From contig NZ_CBDBDD010000009.1 of assembly GCF_965203655.1 (NCBI RefSeq), positions 310,001-374,000 of the forward strand: a stretch of DNA of 64,000 nt, read 5' to 3'. The position numbers were made by a program, and so were the translations under genes. This document shows positions 26,080-33,904 of the stretch, in pieces (within the stretch, counting starts at the first letter, position 1; the number at the start of each line of letters is the position of its first letter). The notes under the pieces are model-generated. The model worked only from the letters and a program-made list of their open reading frames with translations, did not search any database and had not been told where the DNA came from. The DNA comes from Poriferisodalis sp965203655 (GTDB lineage Bacteria > Actinomycetota > Acidimicrobiia > Acidimicrobiales > Poriferisodalaceae).

Positions 26080-26328
26080 ATGCCCGTAGAGATCACTGTC
26101 TACGACGTTCCGGAGCGCGTCCGAGATCGATTGGCTGGGAATGCTGCAGATCGTTCCCAGTCTTTGGAGGAGTACCTGAGGGCCGAACTGGAGCAGCTGG
26201 CCGAGCGCTTCTCCGCGAAGCCTTCGGTGCGGTCGTGGCTCGCTGAGACCAGGCGTCGAGTCGAAGCTGCGGGCACCCGGGTATCGGCTGCGGAGATTCT
26301 CGATGCGCGTGATGCCGACCGCCGATAG
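26080..26328 (+). CDS. VapB/FitA-like antitoxin, second copy (toxin lost)
   Basis: An 82-residue ribbon-helix-helix antitoxin, MPVEITVYDVPERVRDRLAGNAADRSQSLEEYL, with a C-terminus (VEAAGTRVSAAEILDARDADR) nearly matching the antitoxin at 23463-23699. It should be followed by a VapC gene, but only about ten toxin codons remain (26325-26357). It is therefore an orphan that could still bind toxins of related loci. Confidence 0.85.
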   Translation: MPVEITVYDVPERVRDRLAGNAADRSQSLEEYLRAELEQLAERFSAKPSVRSWLAETRRRVEAAGTRVSAAEILDARDADRR

Positions 26329-26357
26329 GCGTCGTTGTTGATCCTTCGGCATTGCCA
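26325..26357 (+). pseudogene. remnant of the VapC start
   Basis: Directly overlapping the antitoxin stop in the usual coupled position, the codons ATA GGC GTC GTT GTT GAT CCT TCG GCA TTG read x-G-V-V-V-D-P-S-A-L, the first strand of a PIN domain (compare SVVIDAS at 23696). The start position holds ATA rather than GTG/ATG. After a few codons the similarity ends and the frame runs into the enoyl-CoA hydratase leader. A deletion has removed nearly the whole toxin. Confidence 0.65.
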
Positions 26358-26374
26358 CGGCGTTGCGTCGGAGG

Positions 26375-26397
26375 ACCGGCAAGGATGGGCGGCATGA
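26375..26397 (+). repeat. 23-bp direct repeat, copy 2 (translation start of the hydratase gene)
   Basis: Identical to 24138-24160. It contains the AAGGA ribosome site and the ATG (26394) of the enoyl-CoA hydratase gene. The segment between the copies is about 2.2 kb and holds the Phd, unknown, PD-(D/E)XK-like and VapB genes. Confidence 0.85.
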
Positions 26398-27176
26398 GTT
26401 TGTTGTCGTTTGAGATGCCGTCGTTGGAAACGATTGAGCTGGAGCCTGATGGCGAGACGCTTCGGGTATGGCTGAACCGGCCGGAGTCGCGCAATGCGCA
26501 CAACCAGCTGATGATCCGCGAGGTGGGGGATCTGTTTTTGGCCCTGAATGGGCAGACACAGCATCGGGTGGTTGTGCTCGGCGGGCGGGGGAAGTCGTTC
26601 TGCGCCGGCGCTGATCGCAAGGAGCAGCCGCCGTCTGCCGCGAACGACCGCGAGGCCCGTTACATCAACCAACTGGGGCGACGGGCGGCTCGGGCCATCG
26701 AGGATTGCGAAGCGGTCACGATCGCTCGGGTGCACGGGCATGCCATCGGCGGCGGGTGCTGCTTCGCCACGAGCTGTGACTTCCGCATCAGTGAGGCCGA
26801 TGCGATGTGGTACGTGCCCGAGGTGGAGCTGGGTGTGCCGCTGCCCTGGGGAGCCACGCCGCGGCTAATCGCGGAGCTCGGGATGTCACGGGCACGCCAG
26901 TTCGTCATGACCAGTGAGCGCATCGACGGCCGCAAGGCCGCCGAGTGGGGCTTGGCGCACGAAGTGTGCGAAGGCGATGACGAGCTGGATGCCGCCGTCG
27001 AGCGGTGGGTCGCGCGCTTGCTCGACCTTCCGTCGCTGTCAGTGCAGATGGCCAAGCACCAGCTGCGTGGCTACGCCCAGATCACTCGGCTCGGCGATCT
27101 GTCCGAGTTCGACGGCGATGCCTCGGCCCGGTCCATTGTCAGCGACGACGCCCAAGCCCGCTTCGGCACGTTCTGA
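26394..27176 (+). CDS. enoyl-CoA hydratase/isomerase-family protein
   Basis: A 260-residue crotonase-fold protein. It has the oxyanion-hole segments GKSFCAGADRKE and HGHAIGGGCCFATSCDFRIS, and VPEVELGVPLPWGATPRL with Glu at a usual catalytic position. It would hydrate or isomerise an enoyl-CoA; the exact reaction varies in this superfamily. ATG 26394 with an AAGGA site is preferred; an open frame upstream is fused by chance to a VapC remnant. The gene stands alone between the accessory patch and a convergent DUF4143 ATPase. Confidence 0.85.
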   Translation: MSLLSFEMPSLETIELEPDGETLRVWLNRPESRNAHNQLMIREVGDLFLALNGQTQHRVVVLGGRGKSFCAGADRKEQPPSAANDREARYINQLGRRAARAIEDCEAVTIARVHGHAIGGGCCFATSCDFRISEADAMWYVPEVELGVPLPWGATPRLIAELGMSRARQFVMTSERIDGRKAAEWGLAHEVCEGDDELDAAVERWVARLLDLPSLSVQMAKHQLRGYAQITRLGDLSEFDGDASARSIVSDDAQARFGTF

Positions 27177-27256
27177 ATCGATCAGAACTGGACGCTTCAA
27201 ACCAAGCCCCTGCCAAGGCGTAGCTGCTCATGCGGTGACCCCCGCTCAGCGACCAG

Positions 27257-28567
27257 TCAGGGGCCAAGAGCGAAGAGGGGTACCACTGACACGCCGTCGG
27301 GGCGCTCATAGGAGAATCCGTCGGCCGCGGTGATCACTACGAGCTTCGCAGCGAGGCCCATCTTGGTCTCATCAACCTTGCGCTGCACGGCGAGGAGCGA
27401 GCGAGCCGCTTGTTCGATCTGCTCGTTCCCGCCGAGCTTGACCTCGACGGCGATCCAGCGGGCGTATCCGCCATCGACGATGGCATCGGCTTCGGTGCCC
27501 GCCGTGTCGCTGAACGCGAACACCCCTGCCCCGCTCGCTTGGGCGTAGACGCGCAGGTCCCGGATGACGAGCGATTCGAACAGCAGGCCGAGCGCTTCGG
27601 GGTCGGCCAGTAGGCGCTCGGGGTCGGCGCGCAAGGCAGCAACAGCCAGCGACGGATCGGTGAAGTGGTGCTTGGAGCTGGTCAGCAAGGGCGATCGGGA
27701 GCGAAGATGGGTTGGCCATGCCTTGAGCGGCTCGAGCACGTGAAGCCGATCGAGAGCGTCGAGGTAGGCGCGGACCGAGTGCCGCCCTAGCGGCGCGTCA
27801 GCACTCGTCTCGACAGCGAGCTTGTTGAGGCTCGCCGCAGTGCTGACGTTGCGCGCCAGCGAGTGCAGCAGGGCTCGGACACGCACCGGGTCGCGAGCAA
27901 CGCCGTCCACTTGGCGGATGTCCGTTCGCGCGATGTCGTCGAGGTAGTTCTGCAGCGCATCGATTACGTCGCGTGCGGGCACATCGATCTCGAATCCGGG
28001 CCAGCCTCCGCGGCAGATCGCGTCAACTGCGTCTGGCACTCCGAGCCCGGTGCGGCGTGCCTTGGCGGGTTCGCCACTCAGTAGTGCCGCGAGCGAGACC
28101 TCCTGCGTGGATGTCCCTTGTTCGGCGAGCGACATGGTCCTCAGAGCAAGCCGCTGTACCCGCAGGGCGCCCGAGTGCCTGGTGATGTCATCTGCGGGTG
28201 TGGCTGACCCGGTCAGGATGAACTGTCCGGCCTCTGCACGGGCGTCGCATTCGCCACGAACGGCGCCCCACAAGGCCGAAACACGCTGCCATTCGTCGAT
28301 GAGTCGAGGCGTCGGCCCCTCGAGCACCCTGTGGGGCTCAGCTTGGGCGAGCGCGAACGCTCCAGGATCCTGTTCGAGCAGCACTTCGCTACGCGCGAAG
28401 TGTTTCCCGAACCAGGTCTTGCCACATCCTTTCGGCCCCTCGATGAGCAAGGCCCGAGCAGTGCGCAGCATTTGGGTCGCAGTGGTTTCGGCGATACGAG
28501 TGCGGTAGCCGTCAGGTGTGAGCGGCGAGGCCGCTGGCATTGGCTGGTGGATGTCCACTGGCTCCAA
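27257..28567 (-). CDS. AAA_14/DUF4143 ATPase (paralogue 1)
   Basis: A 436-residue protein with an AAA+ N-terminus: Walker A EGPKGCGKT (43-51), Walker B-like PRLIDEWQ (87-94), sensor ILTGSA. The C-terminal DUF4143 domain carries a PD-(D/E)XK-like core (EADAIVDG then AVEVKLGG). Such proteins are common, easily transferred and poorly understood; some act like toxin or defence components. The first start is TTG 28567; ATG 28540 is also possible and would leave the upstream operator-like array fully non-coding. Another copy is at the right end of the window (62911-64000), with closely matching residues, and a third, more distant one is at 33905. Confidence 0.82.
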   Translation of the reverse strand: MEPVDIHQPMPAASPLTPDGYRTRIAETTATQMLRTARALLIEGPKGCGKTWFGKHFARSEVLLEQDPGAFALAQAEPHRVLEGPTPRLIDEWQRVSALWGAVRGECDARAEAGQFILTGSATPADDITRHSGALRVQRLALRTMSLAEQGTSTQEVSLAALLSGEPAKARRTGLGVPDAVDAICRGGWPGFEIDVPARDVIDALQNYLDDIARTDIRQVDGVARDPVRVRALLHSLARNVSTAASLNKLAVETSADAPLGRHSVRAYLDALDRLHVLEPLKAWPTHLRSRSPLLTSSKHHFTDPSLAVAALRADPERLLADPEALGLLFESLVIRDLRVYAQASGAGVFAFSDTAGTEADAIVDGGYARWIAVEVKLGGNEQIEQAARSLLAVQRKVDETKMGLAAKLVVITAADGFSYERPDGVSVVPLFALGP

Positions 28568-28645
28568 TCTACCAGATTCAAACAGTTTGATCTACAAAAA
28601 TTGATAATTTGTTCTACAAAAATCAACTAAATTGATCTACCAAAT
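28563..28645. promoter_or_regulatory. operator-like array of four TCTAC boxes
   Basis: Upstream of and overlapping the start of the DUF4143 ATPase, TCTAC occurs at 28568, 28591, 28613 and 28636, at spacings of 23, 22 and 23 bp, mostly inside a longer TTG(A/T)TCTAC(A/C)AAA context. The segment is strikingly AT-rich against its surroundings. Spacing of about two helical turns would place the boxes on one face of the DNA, as expected for cooperative binding of a regulator, perhaps the ATPase itself. The binding protein is unknown. Confidence 0.6.
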
Positions 28646-28708
28646 TTGACTCTAACGATCCACTACATCGCAAAACGGCGCGGCATGCAGGACTCGCTCG
28701 ACGCGGCG

Positions 28709-29539
28709 CTAGCTGCGGGCATCGATCTTGTCGAAGGCCTTCTTCATTGCTTGGTAGCCCTCGACGGCTCGGGGGATGCCGCCGTAGATGGTCATCTGCA
28801 CCATGATCTCTTCGATCTCGGTGCGTGTCAGCCCGTGGTTGAGGCCCGCCGGAACGTGGAACGCCAGCTCGTCGGTGCGGCTCAGCACAGTCAGGATCGC
28901 GATGACCACGATGCTGCGGTCTCGCCGGGACAATTCTTCCCGTGACCAGAGATCGCCGAACGCCCAGTGATAAGCGATGCGCCCGACCTCGCCGAGGTGC
29001 TCGACGAGGCGTGCCATGTCCTCGCTGGGATCGCTCGACGCGCGGCCAGCGGTGAGCGTGCTGCGTACCTCAGCCGCCCGTCGCTCCCGCTCGTCGTCAT
29101 CGAGTTCAGCGGCGCCCGAACGCTCAGGCAGCCGTTCGACACCGTCGAGCGTTCGGAACCGTTCGTCGACCACGCGCGACGCCGCCATCGCCATCGGGAA
29201 ACCCGCGTAGGCGGCCACCTGGATCAGGACCTCTTCGATCTCGGTGCGCGTCAGGCCGTGGTTCAGGCCGACCTCCGTGTGCAACGACAGCTCCTCGCTT
29301 GAACCGATCGTGGCGAGCACCGTGATCACGATCAGGCTGCGGTCTCGGCGCGAGAGTTCGGGGCGTGCCCACACGTCGCCCATCACCACGTCGAAGGCAA
29401 ACGTGCCCAGCGCCCCAAGGCGCTTGACCATCGCGCGCTGTGCCCGCTCGGGGTCGACTTCTCCGTTGGTGAATCGCTCGTATACCTCGAACGCGGCTGC
29501 CCGCCGCTCGGCGTGCGTGCGTGCTCTCGTCGTCGACAT
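28709..29539 (-). CDS. carboxymuconolactone decarboxylase-like protein with two CMD domains
   Basis: A 276-residue protein containing two CMD domains in tandem. Both carry the family pattern ELSRRDRS(L/I)(I/V)VI, then LNHGLTRTEIEE and a tail AxYxG(F/I)P. This is the layout of 4-carboxymuconolactone decarboxylase and related AhpD-like proteins, but the AhpD CxxC redox motif is absent, so peroxidase function is unlikely. The start is ATG 29539 after AGGGAGCTGACG. It is probably an enzyme of aromatic catabolism or a structural relative; the substrate is unknown. Confidence 0.83.
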   Translation of the reverse strand: MSTTRARTHAERRAAAFEVYERFTNGEVDPERAQRAMVKRLGALGTFAFDVVMGDVWARPELSRRDRSLIVITVLATIGSSEELSLHTEVGLNHGLTRTEIEEVLIQVAAYAGFPMAMAASRVVDERFRTLDGVERLPERSGAAELDDDERERRAAEVRSTLTAGRASSDPSEDMARLVEHLGEVGRIAYHWAFGDLWSREELSRRDRSIVVIAILTVLSRTDELAFHVPAGLNHGLTRTEIEEIMVQMTIYGGIPRAVEGYQAMKKAFDKIDARS

Positions 29540-29665
29540 CGTCAGCTCCCTGCGCTTGATCGTCTTCGTGCCAGCGCCCGTCATCATCGCCGCGAACGCG
29601 CCTGTCGTGCCCGACTCGCAGGCGTGGGCAGCAGGCCCGCTGCCGGAAGCGGGCCCGTCGTGCGG

Positions 29666-30508
29666 CTACAGCTCGCCGGGCTCCTTGCCGGGCAAGTAGG
29701 TGACCGGCAGCCTCGTCAGGCGGCGAACCCGCGAGGGGAGGTCGGCTCCCACCAGCCGGGACGCCCCTGCGGGAAGCGTCGACAGGATGATGCCGTCGAA
29801 GCTCGAACGCGACAGCACCGCCTGGATCGCCCGCATCGGATCGGGGTCGCCCAGCTCGCCGGAGGCCGCGTACGACGCCGCAGCGATCTTCGCGAGCTGG
29901 GCATCCAGCCGCTTCTGTGCCTGCTCCATGCCCAGCGTGTCCGGCCCTAGGTAGTCGGCTGCTGGCACATGCTCGGAGGGGATGCCCGTCACCGGGTCGG
30001 CCGCCAGCATCGACAGCCGCCGGGCCCGGGCGTAGCTCTTCGAATGCGTCATCGGCACCAGCAGGTGGAACTCGCACGGACCGTGACTGTTCAGGCGCTC
30101 GATCTCCGCGACGACCTCGCCGGTGCCCAGTGTCTGGTTGGCCACGATGAGCCAGCGGGTCACCTCGACATCCGGCGCGCCAGGCGTCAGGCCCGGGCGC
30201 ATCCGGTCGACCTGGAACGCAAGCCGGAGCTTGATGCGGTACAGCGCGATCTCGCCGTCCACGAGCATCACGTCGCGTTCCTCGACATGCGCCACCGACA
30301 GATCGCGGATCGTCTTGGTCGCCTCGGCCACACCTCGCCGCGCCGCGTCTTCCCACGAGATCCGGCTTGCCGCGACCAGCGTGATCACCTTCTCGACCGA
30401 GTTGCGGTTGCGTTGGGGTGCTTCGTTCAAGATTCGAACCCGTTCGCTAAGCGGCTCGTCCCAGTGGGCGGAGAGCGATGTGCTTCGGTGGGGCAGACTG
30501 TAGGTCAC
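29666..30508 (-). CDS. dodecin-domain protein with an extra C-terminal domain
   Basis: An N-terminal dodecin-like domain (SVEKVITLVAAS, SWEDAARRGVAEATKTIRDL, VDGEIALYRIKLRLAF) is fused to about 190 further residues containing LIVANQTLGTGEVVAEIERL, CEFHLLVPMTHSKSYARARRL and FDGIILSTLPAGASRL. The latter resemble universal-stress or nucleotide-binding folds. Dodecins normally are 65-75 residues and store flavin or CoA in dodecamers. The fusion could link flavin storage to signalling, but this is inference. The start is uncertain; GTG 30508 is used because further upstream would cross the divergent promoter. It faces a normal dodecin gene at 30559. Confidence 0.68.
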   Translation of the reverse strand: MTYSLPHRSTSLSAHWDEPLSERVRILNEAPQRNRNSVEKVITLVAASRISWEDAARRGVAEATKTIRDLSVAHVEERDVMLVDGEIALYRIKLRLAFQVDRMRPGLTPGAPDVEVTRWLIVANQTLGTGEVVAEIERLNSHGPCEFHLLVPMTHSKSYARARRLSMLAADPVTGIPSEHVPAADYLGPDTLGMEQAQKRLDAQLAKIAAASYAASGELGDPDPMRAIQAVLSRSSFDGIILSTLPAGASRLVGADLPSRVRRLTRLPVTYLPGKEPGEL

Positions 30509-30558
30509 ACCGCGAACGTGCGGCACAATGCGCGTGCGAGGGATCCAAGGAGGATTCA

Positions 30559-30768
30559 ATGAGCAGCGTCTACAACGTGATCGAGCTGATCGGCACGAGC
30601 GACGAGTCGTGGGAGAAGGCGACGCAGAACGCGATCACCGAGGCCTCCAAGACTCTGCGGGATCTCCGGGTTGCAGAGGTAGTCGAACAGGACGTCGTGA
30701 TCGAAGGCGGCGCCATCGCGGCGTTCCGCACCAAGGTCCGGCTGTCGTTCAAGCACGAGTCGCCTTGA
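30559..30768 (+). CDS. dodecin
   Basis: A 69-residue dodecin: SVYNVIELIGTSDESWEKATQNAITEASKTLRDL, then AEVVEQDVVIEGGAIAAFRTKVRLSFKHE. The SWExA helix and the terminal beta strand are typical. Dodecins form hollow dodecamers that bind FMN/FAD (bacteria) or CoA. ATG 30559 has a strong AAGGAGG site. It diverges from the fused dodecin gene, about 50 bp apart, so they may share a regulatory region. It is followed 79 bp later by the CoA-transferase gene. Confidence 0.92.
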   Translation: MSSVYNVIELIGTSDESWEKATQNAITEASKTLRDLRVAEVVEQDVVIEGGAIAAFRTKVRLSFKHESP

Positions 30769-30847
30769 GCTTCACCCCCCTCTCCATAGCGAGCCTCCCG
30801 CGCGGTCTCGGGGGAGCGCGCGGCCTGCGCGGGCGCCCATCTCTTCG

Positions 30848-33268
30848 ATGACGGCGCGCGGCCTTGGCGGCATCCGTGTCGTCGAGATGGGGCAGATGGT
30901 GGCGGCGCCGTGGACGGCCAAGCTGCTCGCCGATCTGGGCGCCGAGGTCATCAAGGTCGAGCCCCCCGGCGGCGATCGGGCACGTCGGCGCGGGCCAGTG
31001 CCGCCGGGTGAGACAGACCCGGATCCGATGGGCGGGCTGTTCGCGGCCATCAACACCAACAAGCGCAGCGTGACCGCGGACCTCTCCCACGCCGAAGGCC
31101 GCTCGACGCTGGATCGCCTGCTCGTCGACGCCGACCTGTTCGTGCACGACCTCGCCCCGCACAACACTGAAGCGTGCGGTCTGACGGCGGCAGCGCTGCG
31201 AGCGCAGCATCCGTCTCTCGTGACCATGTCGATCACTCCGTTCGGTCAGAGCGGGCCGTATGCGAACTGGCGGGCCGAAGAACTGCAGGTTGTGCACGGC
31301 GGCGGCTGGGGTTGGCTGACCCCAGGCTGTGTGGCGGATCCCGAGCTGCCCCCGCTGAAGCCGTACGGTCACCAAGCCGCCTTCCAGTCGGGATTCGCGG
31401 CCGCCTGCGCCTCGCTGGCCGCCGTCGACCGGGCTCAGCGCACCGGCCGCGGCGAGCACATCGACTTCGCCCAGATGTCCTACGTCGTCGGGATGCTGGA
31501 AGCCGCGTTCATCATCTGGTCCTACACCGCCGACAATCCCAGCCGGCTGGGGGCGCGCATCCTCAACCCGTGGGGGATCTTCCCGACCAATGACGGGCAC
31601 ATCTTCCTGGTGTGCGTCGAGGCCGACCAGTGGGAGCGGCTGAAGGATTTCATGGGCCGACCGGAGTGGGCCGACATGGACCTCTTCGAGACGCTCGAGG
31701 GTCGCTTCGAGAACGAAGATCTGCTGCGCCTATGGCTTGGCGAGTGGATCGCTGCGCAGCCGGTGATGGAGCTGTTCCACCGGGGCCAGGCAGAGCGGCT
31801 GGCCTTCGCGCCCGTCAACACGGTGACGCAGATGGCCGCCGACCCGCACCTGGCTGCCCGAGACTTCCTGGTCACCTACGACCAGCCAGGCCTGGGCAGC
31901 ATCACCGTGCCCGGCGCGCCGTCCCGGCTGACCAACCGCTGGTGGGCTATCCGCCGCCCGGCGCCCGGCCTCGGTGAGCACAACGGCGCTTCGTTTGCCG
32001 CAGCCGACACGGCAACGGCAACACCGTCAGCACCTGCAGCTACACGTGCGCGCGCAGCGTCGGGCCGCCCGCTCGACGGCGTCACGGTCGCCGATTTCTC
32101 CTGGGTCTGGGCCGGCCCGTACTGCACGGTGCAGCTCGCCCACCTCGGCGCCACCGTCATCAAGATCGAATCCTCAGCCCGGCCCGACCTGGGTCGCCGC
32201 CTGCCCACCCAATCGGTGCACCACGAACCGACGCTCGACACCAACGGCTACTTCAACCAGTACGGCCAGGGCAAGAAGAGCATCGCCATCGATATGGGCA
32301 CCGCTGAGGGACGTTCGCTGGCGAAGCGCCTCGCACTGGAGTGCGATTTGGTGGTATCCAACTACGCCACCGGCGTCATGGACGAGTGGGGCCTCGGCTA
32401 CGAGGCGCTGGCCGCGGAGCGCCCCGACGTGATCGTGGGCGCCATCAGCGGATACGGCCACCACGGGCCGTACAAGTCGTACATGGGCTACGGACCCACC
32501 ACCGGACCCCTTTCGGGCTTGGCGTCCATGACCGGCTACCCGGGCAGCGCAGCCGATGAGTTGGGCGTCTCGCTCGGCGACCCGGCCGCCGGCATCGCCA
32601 CGGCCTTCGCGCTGGTAACCGCGTTGGTCGCCCGGCGGCGCACCGGCGAGGGCCAGTTCATCGACACTTCTATGTGGGAAGCCACCACCGCATGTACAGC
32701 CGAGGGCTGGATGGAGTGGGTGCTCAGCGGCTCGCAGCCATCCCCCATGGGGAACTGGGATCCGCTGTGGGCGCCGCACAACCTGTACCGCTGCGCGGGC
32801 AACGACGACTGGGTGGCGATCTGCTGCACCGACGAGGTCGAATGGGCGGCGTTGGCCCGTGTCGTCGGCATCGACGGCCGCGATGAACGCTTCGCAACGG
32901 CAGCGGCTCGGAAAGCCAGCGAGGCCGAGCTCGACAAGCTCGTCGGCGCATGGACCCGCGAGCGAGACCAATGGGATGTCACTGAGCTGCTGCAAGAGGC
33001 AGGAGTACCAGCGCTCCCATCACTCAGCTCGCGGTCACTCGAGGAAAACCCGCACTTAGCCGACCGTGGGCTGATCGAGCGCCTGGATCATCCCGTCGTC
33101 GGCCAGATGAGCCACGTCGGCATCCCGTGGCTGCTGACCGACGGCACCAACGGCGTGCGCTCGCCCGCCCCCACCCTCGGCCAGCACACCCACGAAGTGC
33201 TCACCGAGGTCCTGGGCCTGAGTGCAGCCGAGATCGCAGCGCTCGAAGCGGCAGGCGCCCTGCGCTGA
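30848..33268 (+). CDS. fused double CaiB/BaiF-type CoA-transferase
   Basis: An 806-residue protein built from two type III CoA-transferase domains joined by an Ala/Thr-rich linker (about 380-400). Domain 1 begins LGGIRVVEMGQMVAAPWTAKLLADLGAEVIKVEPP; domain 2 begins DGVTVADFSWVWAGPYCTVQLAHLGATVIKIES. Each has the catalytic Asp context, HIDFAQ near 204 and FIDTSMWEA near 605, so both halves may be active. Family enzymes normally work as interlocked dimers; here the dimer is covalent. They transfer CoA between carboxylic acids. The substrate is unknown, but nearby acyl-CoA genes suggest catabolism. ATG 30848. Confidence 0.85.
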   Translation: MTARGLGGIRVVEMGQMVAAPWTAKLLADLGAEVIKVEPPGGDRARRRGPVPPGETDPDPMGGLFAAINTNKRSVTADLSHAEGRSTLDRLLVDADLFVHDLAPHNTEACGLTAAALRAQHPSLVTMSITPFGQSGPYANWRAEELQVVHGGGWGWLTPGCVADPELPPLKPYGHQAAFQSGFAAACASLAAVDRAQRTGRGEHIDFAQMSYVVGMLEAAFIIWSYTADNPSRLGARILNPWGIFPTNDGHIFLVCVEADQWERLKDFMGRPEWADMDLFETLEGRFENEDLLRLWLGEWIAAQPVMELFHRGQAERLAFAPVNTVTQMAADPHLAARDFLVTYDQPGLGSITVPGAPSRLTNRWWAIRRPAPGLGEHNGASFAAADTATATPSAPAATRARAASGRPLDGVTVADFSWVWAGPYCTVQLAHLGATVIKIESSARPDLGRRLPTQSVHHEPTLDTNGYFNQYGQGKKSIAIDMGTAEGRSLAKRLALECDLVVSNYATGVMDEWGLGYEALAAERPDVIVGAISGYGHHGPYKSYMGYGPTTGPLSGLASMTGYPGSAADELGVSLGDPAAGIATAFALVTALVARRRTGEGQFIDTSMWEATTACTAEGWMEWVLSGSQPSPMGNWDPLWAPHNLYRCAGNDDWVAICCTDEVEWAALARVVGIDGRDERFATAAARKASEAELDKLVGAWTRERDQWDVTELLQEAGVPALPSLSSRSLEENPHLADRGLIERLDHPVVGQMSHVGIPWLLTDGTNGVRSPAPTLGQHTHEVLTEVLGLSAAEIAALEAAGALR

Positions 33269-33315
33269 GCGTTACTCGGGCCAGTCGGTACGATGCGGGA
33301 TTGAGGAAGGCCCGA

Positions 33316-33549
33316 ATGAAGACACTCAGCGTCGACGACGGTCTCTACGGTGCGATGGAAGCGGCTGCGGCGCGCGACGGCCGCTCGGTTCAGGAGCTGA
33401 TCACTGAGGCGATCGGCGTGTGGCTAGAGGATGCATCGCTTGACGACGCCGACTATGCGCTCATCGAGTTGGCCCGCGCTGAGGCGAACGAGCAGGGCGG
33501 AGTCGAATTCGAGGCATTTTTCGACTCGCTGCCGGGCACGCGCGACTGA
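33316..33549 (+). CDS. antitoxin of a RelE/ParE-type pair
   Basis: A 77-residue protein: MKTLSVDDGLYGAMEAAAARDGRSVQELITEAIGVWL is a ribbon-helix-helix-like DNA-binding start, and EFEAFFDSLPGTRD the toxin-binding tail. ATG 33316 follows GAGGAAGG. The toxin starts 11 bp downstream. The C-terminal acidic region and the length suit this class. Confidence 0.75.
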   Translation: MKTLSVDDGLYGAMEAAAARDGRSVQELITEAIGVWLEDASLDDADYALIELARAEANEQGGVEFEAFFDSLPGTRD

Positions 33550-33560
33550 CTCTCTGAGCC

Positions 33561-33833
33561 TTGCCGGACTCATACCGAATTGAACTGTCGCCTGCCGCCC
33601 AGCGCCAGGCGAGGCGGCTGACGTCGAATGACCGGCGACGAGTTCGCGATGCGCTGCGCGGTCTCGTCGAAACCCCTCGAACCCGCGGCAGTGTGAAGCT
33701 CACAGGTTTCGAGAGCGTCTACCGGATACGGGTCGGGCAGTTCCGGGTCGTCTACGAGATACATGATGACGAGCACCTCGTCATGGTGCTACGGATCGCT
33801 CGACGAGACGAAGCCACATACCGCCAACTCTGA
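33561..33833 (+). CDS. RelE/ParE-family toxin
   Basis: A 90-residue compact toxin starting TTG 33561: SYRIELSPAAQRQARRLTSNDRRRVRDALRGL, then RGSVKLTGFESVYRIRVGQFRVVYEIHDDEHLVMVLRIARRDEATYR. The YRIRVGQFRVVYEI strand-turn-strand and the basic C-terminus are the usual RelE core; RelE cuts mRNA at the ribosome, ParE poisons gyrase, and the sequence does not decide between them. The gene ends 13 bp before the palindrome that precedes the defence-like operon. Confidence 0.87.
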   Translation: MPDSYRIELSPAAQRQARRLTSNDRRRVRDALRGLVETPRTRGSVKLTGFESVYRIRVGQFRVVYEIHDDEHLVMVLRIARRDEATYRQL

Positions 33834-33846
33834 TTGAAGATCACTC

Positions 33847-33886
33847 CAGATGCTCTATTGAGTAAAATTGCTCAATAGAGCATCTG
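33847..33886. promoter_or_regulatory. perfect palindrome before the ATPase-STAND operon
   Basis: Two perfectly complementary 16-bp arms, CAGATGCTCTATTGAG at 33847-33862 and CTCAATAGAGCATCTG at 33871-33886, enclose an 8-bp AT-rich spacer (TAAAATTG). The site sits 19 bp upstream of the start at 33905 and overlaps the likely promoter. Its AT-rich centre and lack of a T-tract fit an operator for a dimeric regulator better than a terminator. Confidence 0.75.
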
Positions 33887-33904
33887 CGACGGTATGCTGG
33901 CTGT

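Noticed and set aside
28563..28645. CRISPR-like repeats
   Set aside because: Repeats are only about 9-13 bp at 22-23-bp spacing without unique spacers of 30+ bp or cas genes; an operator array fits better.
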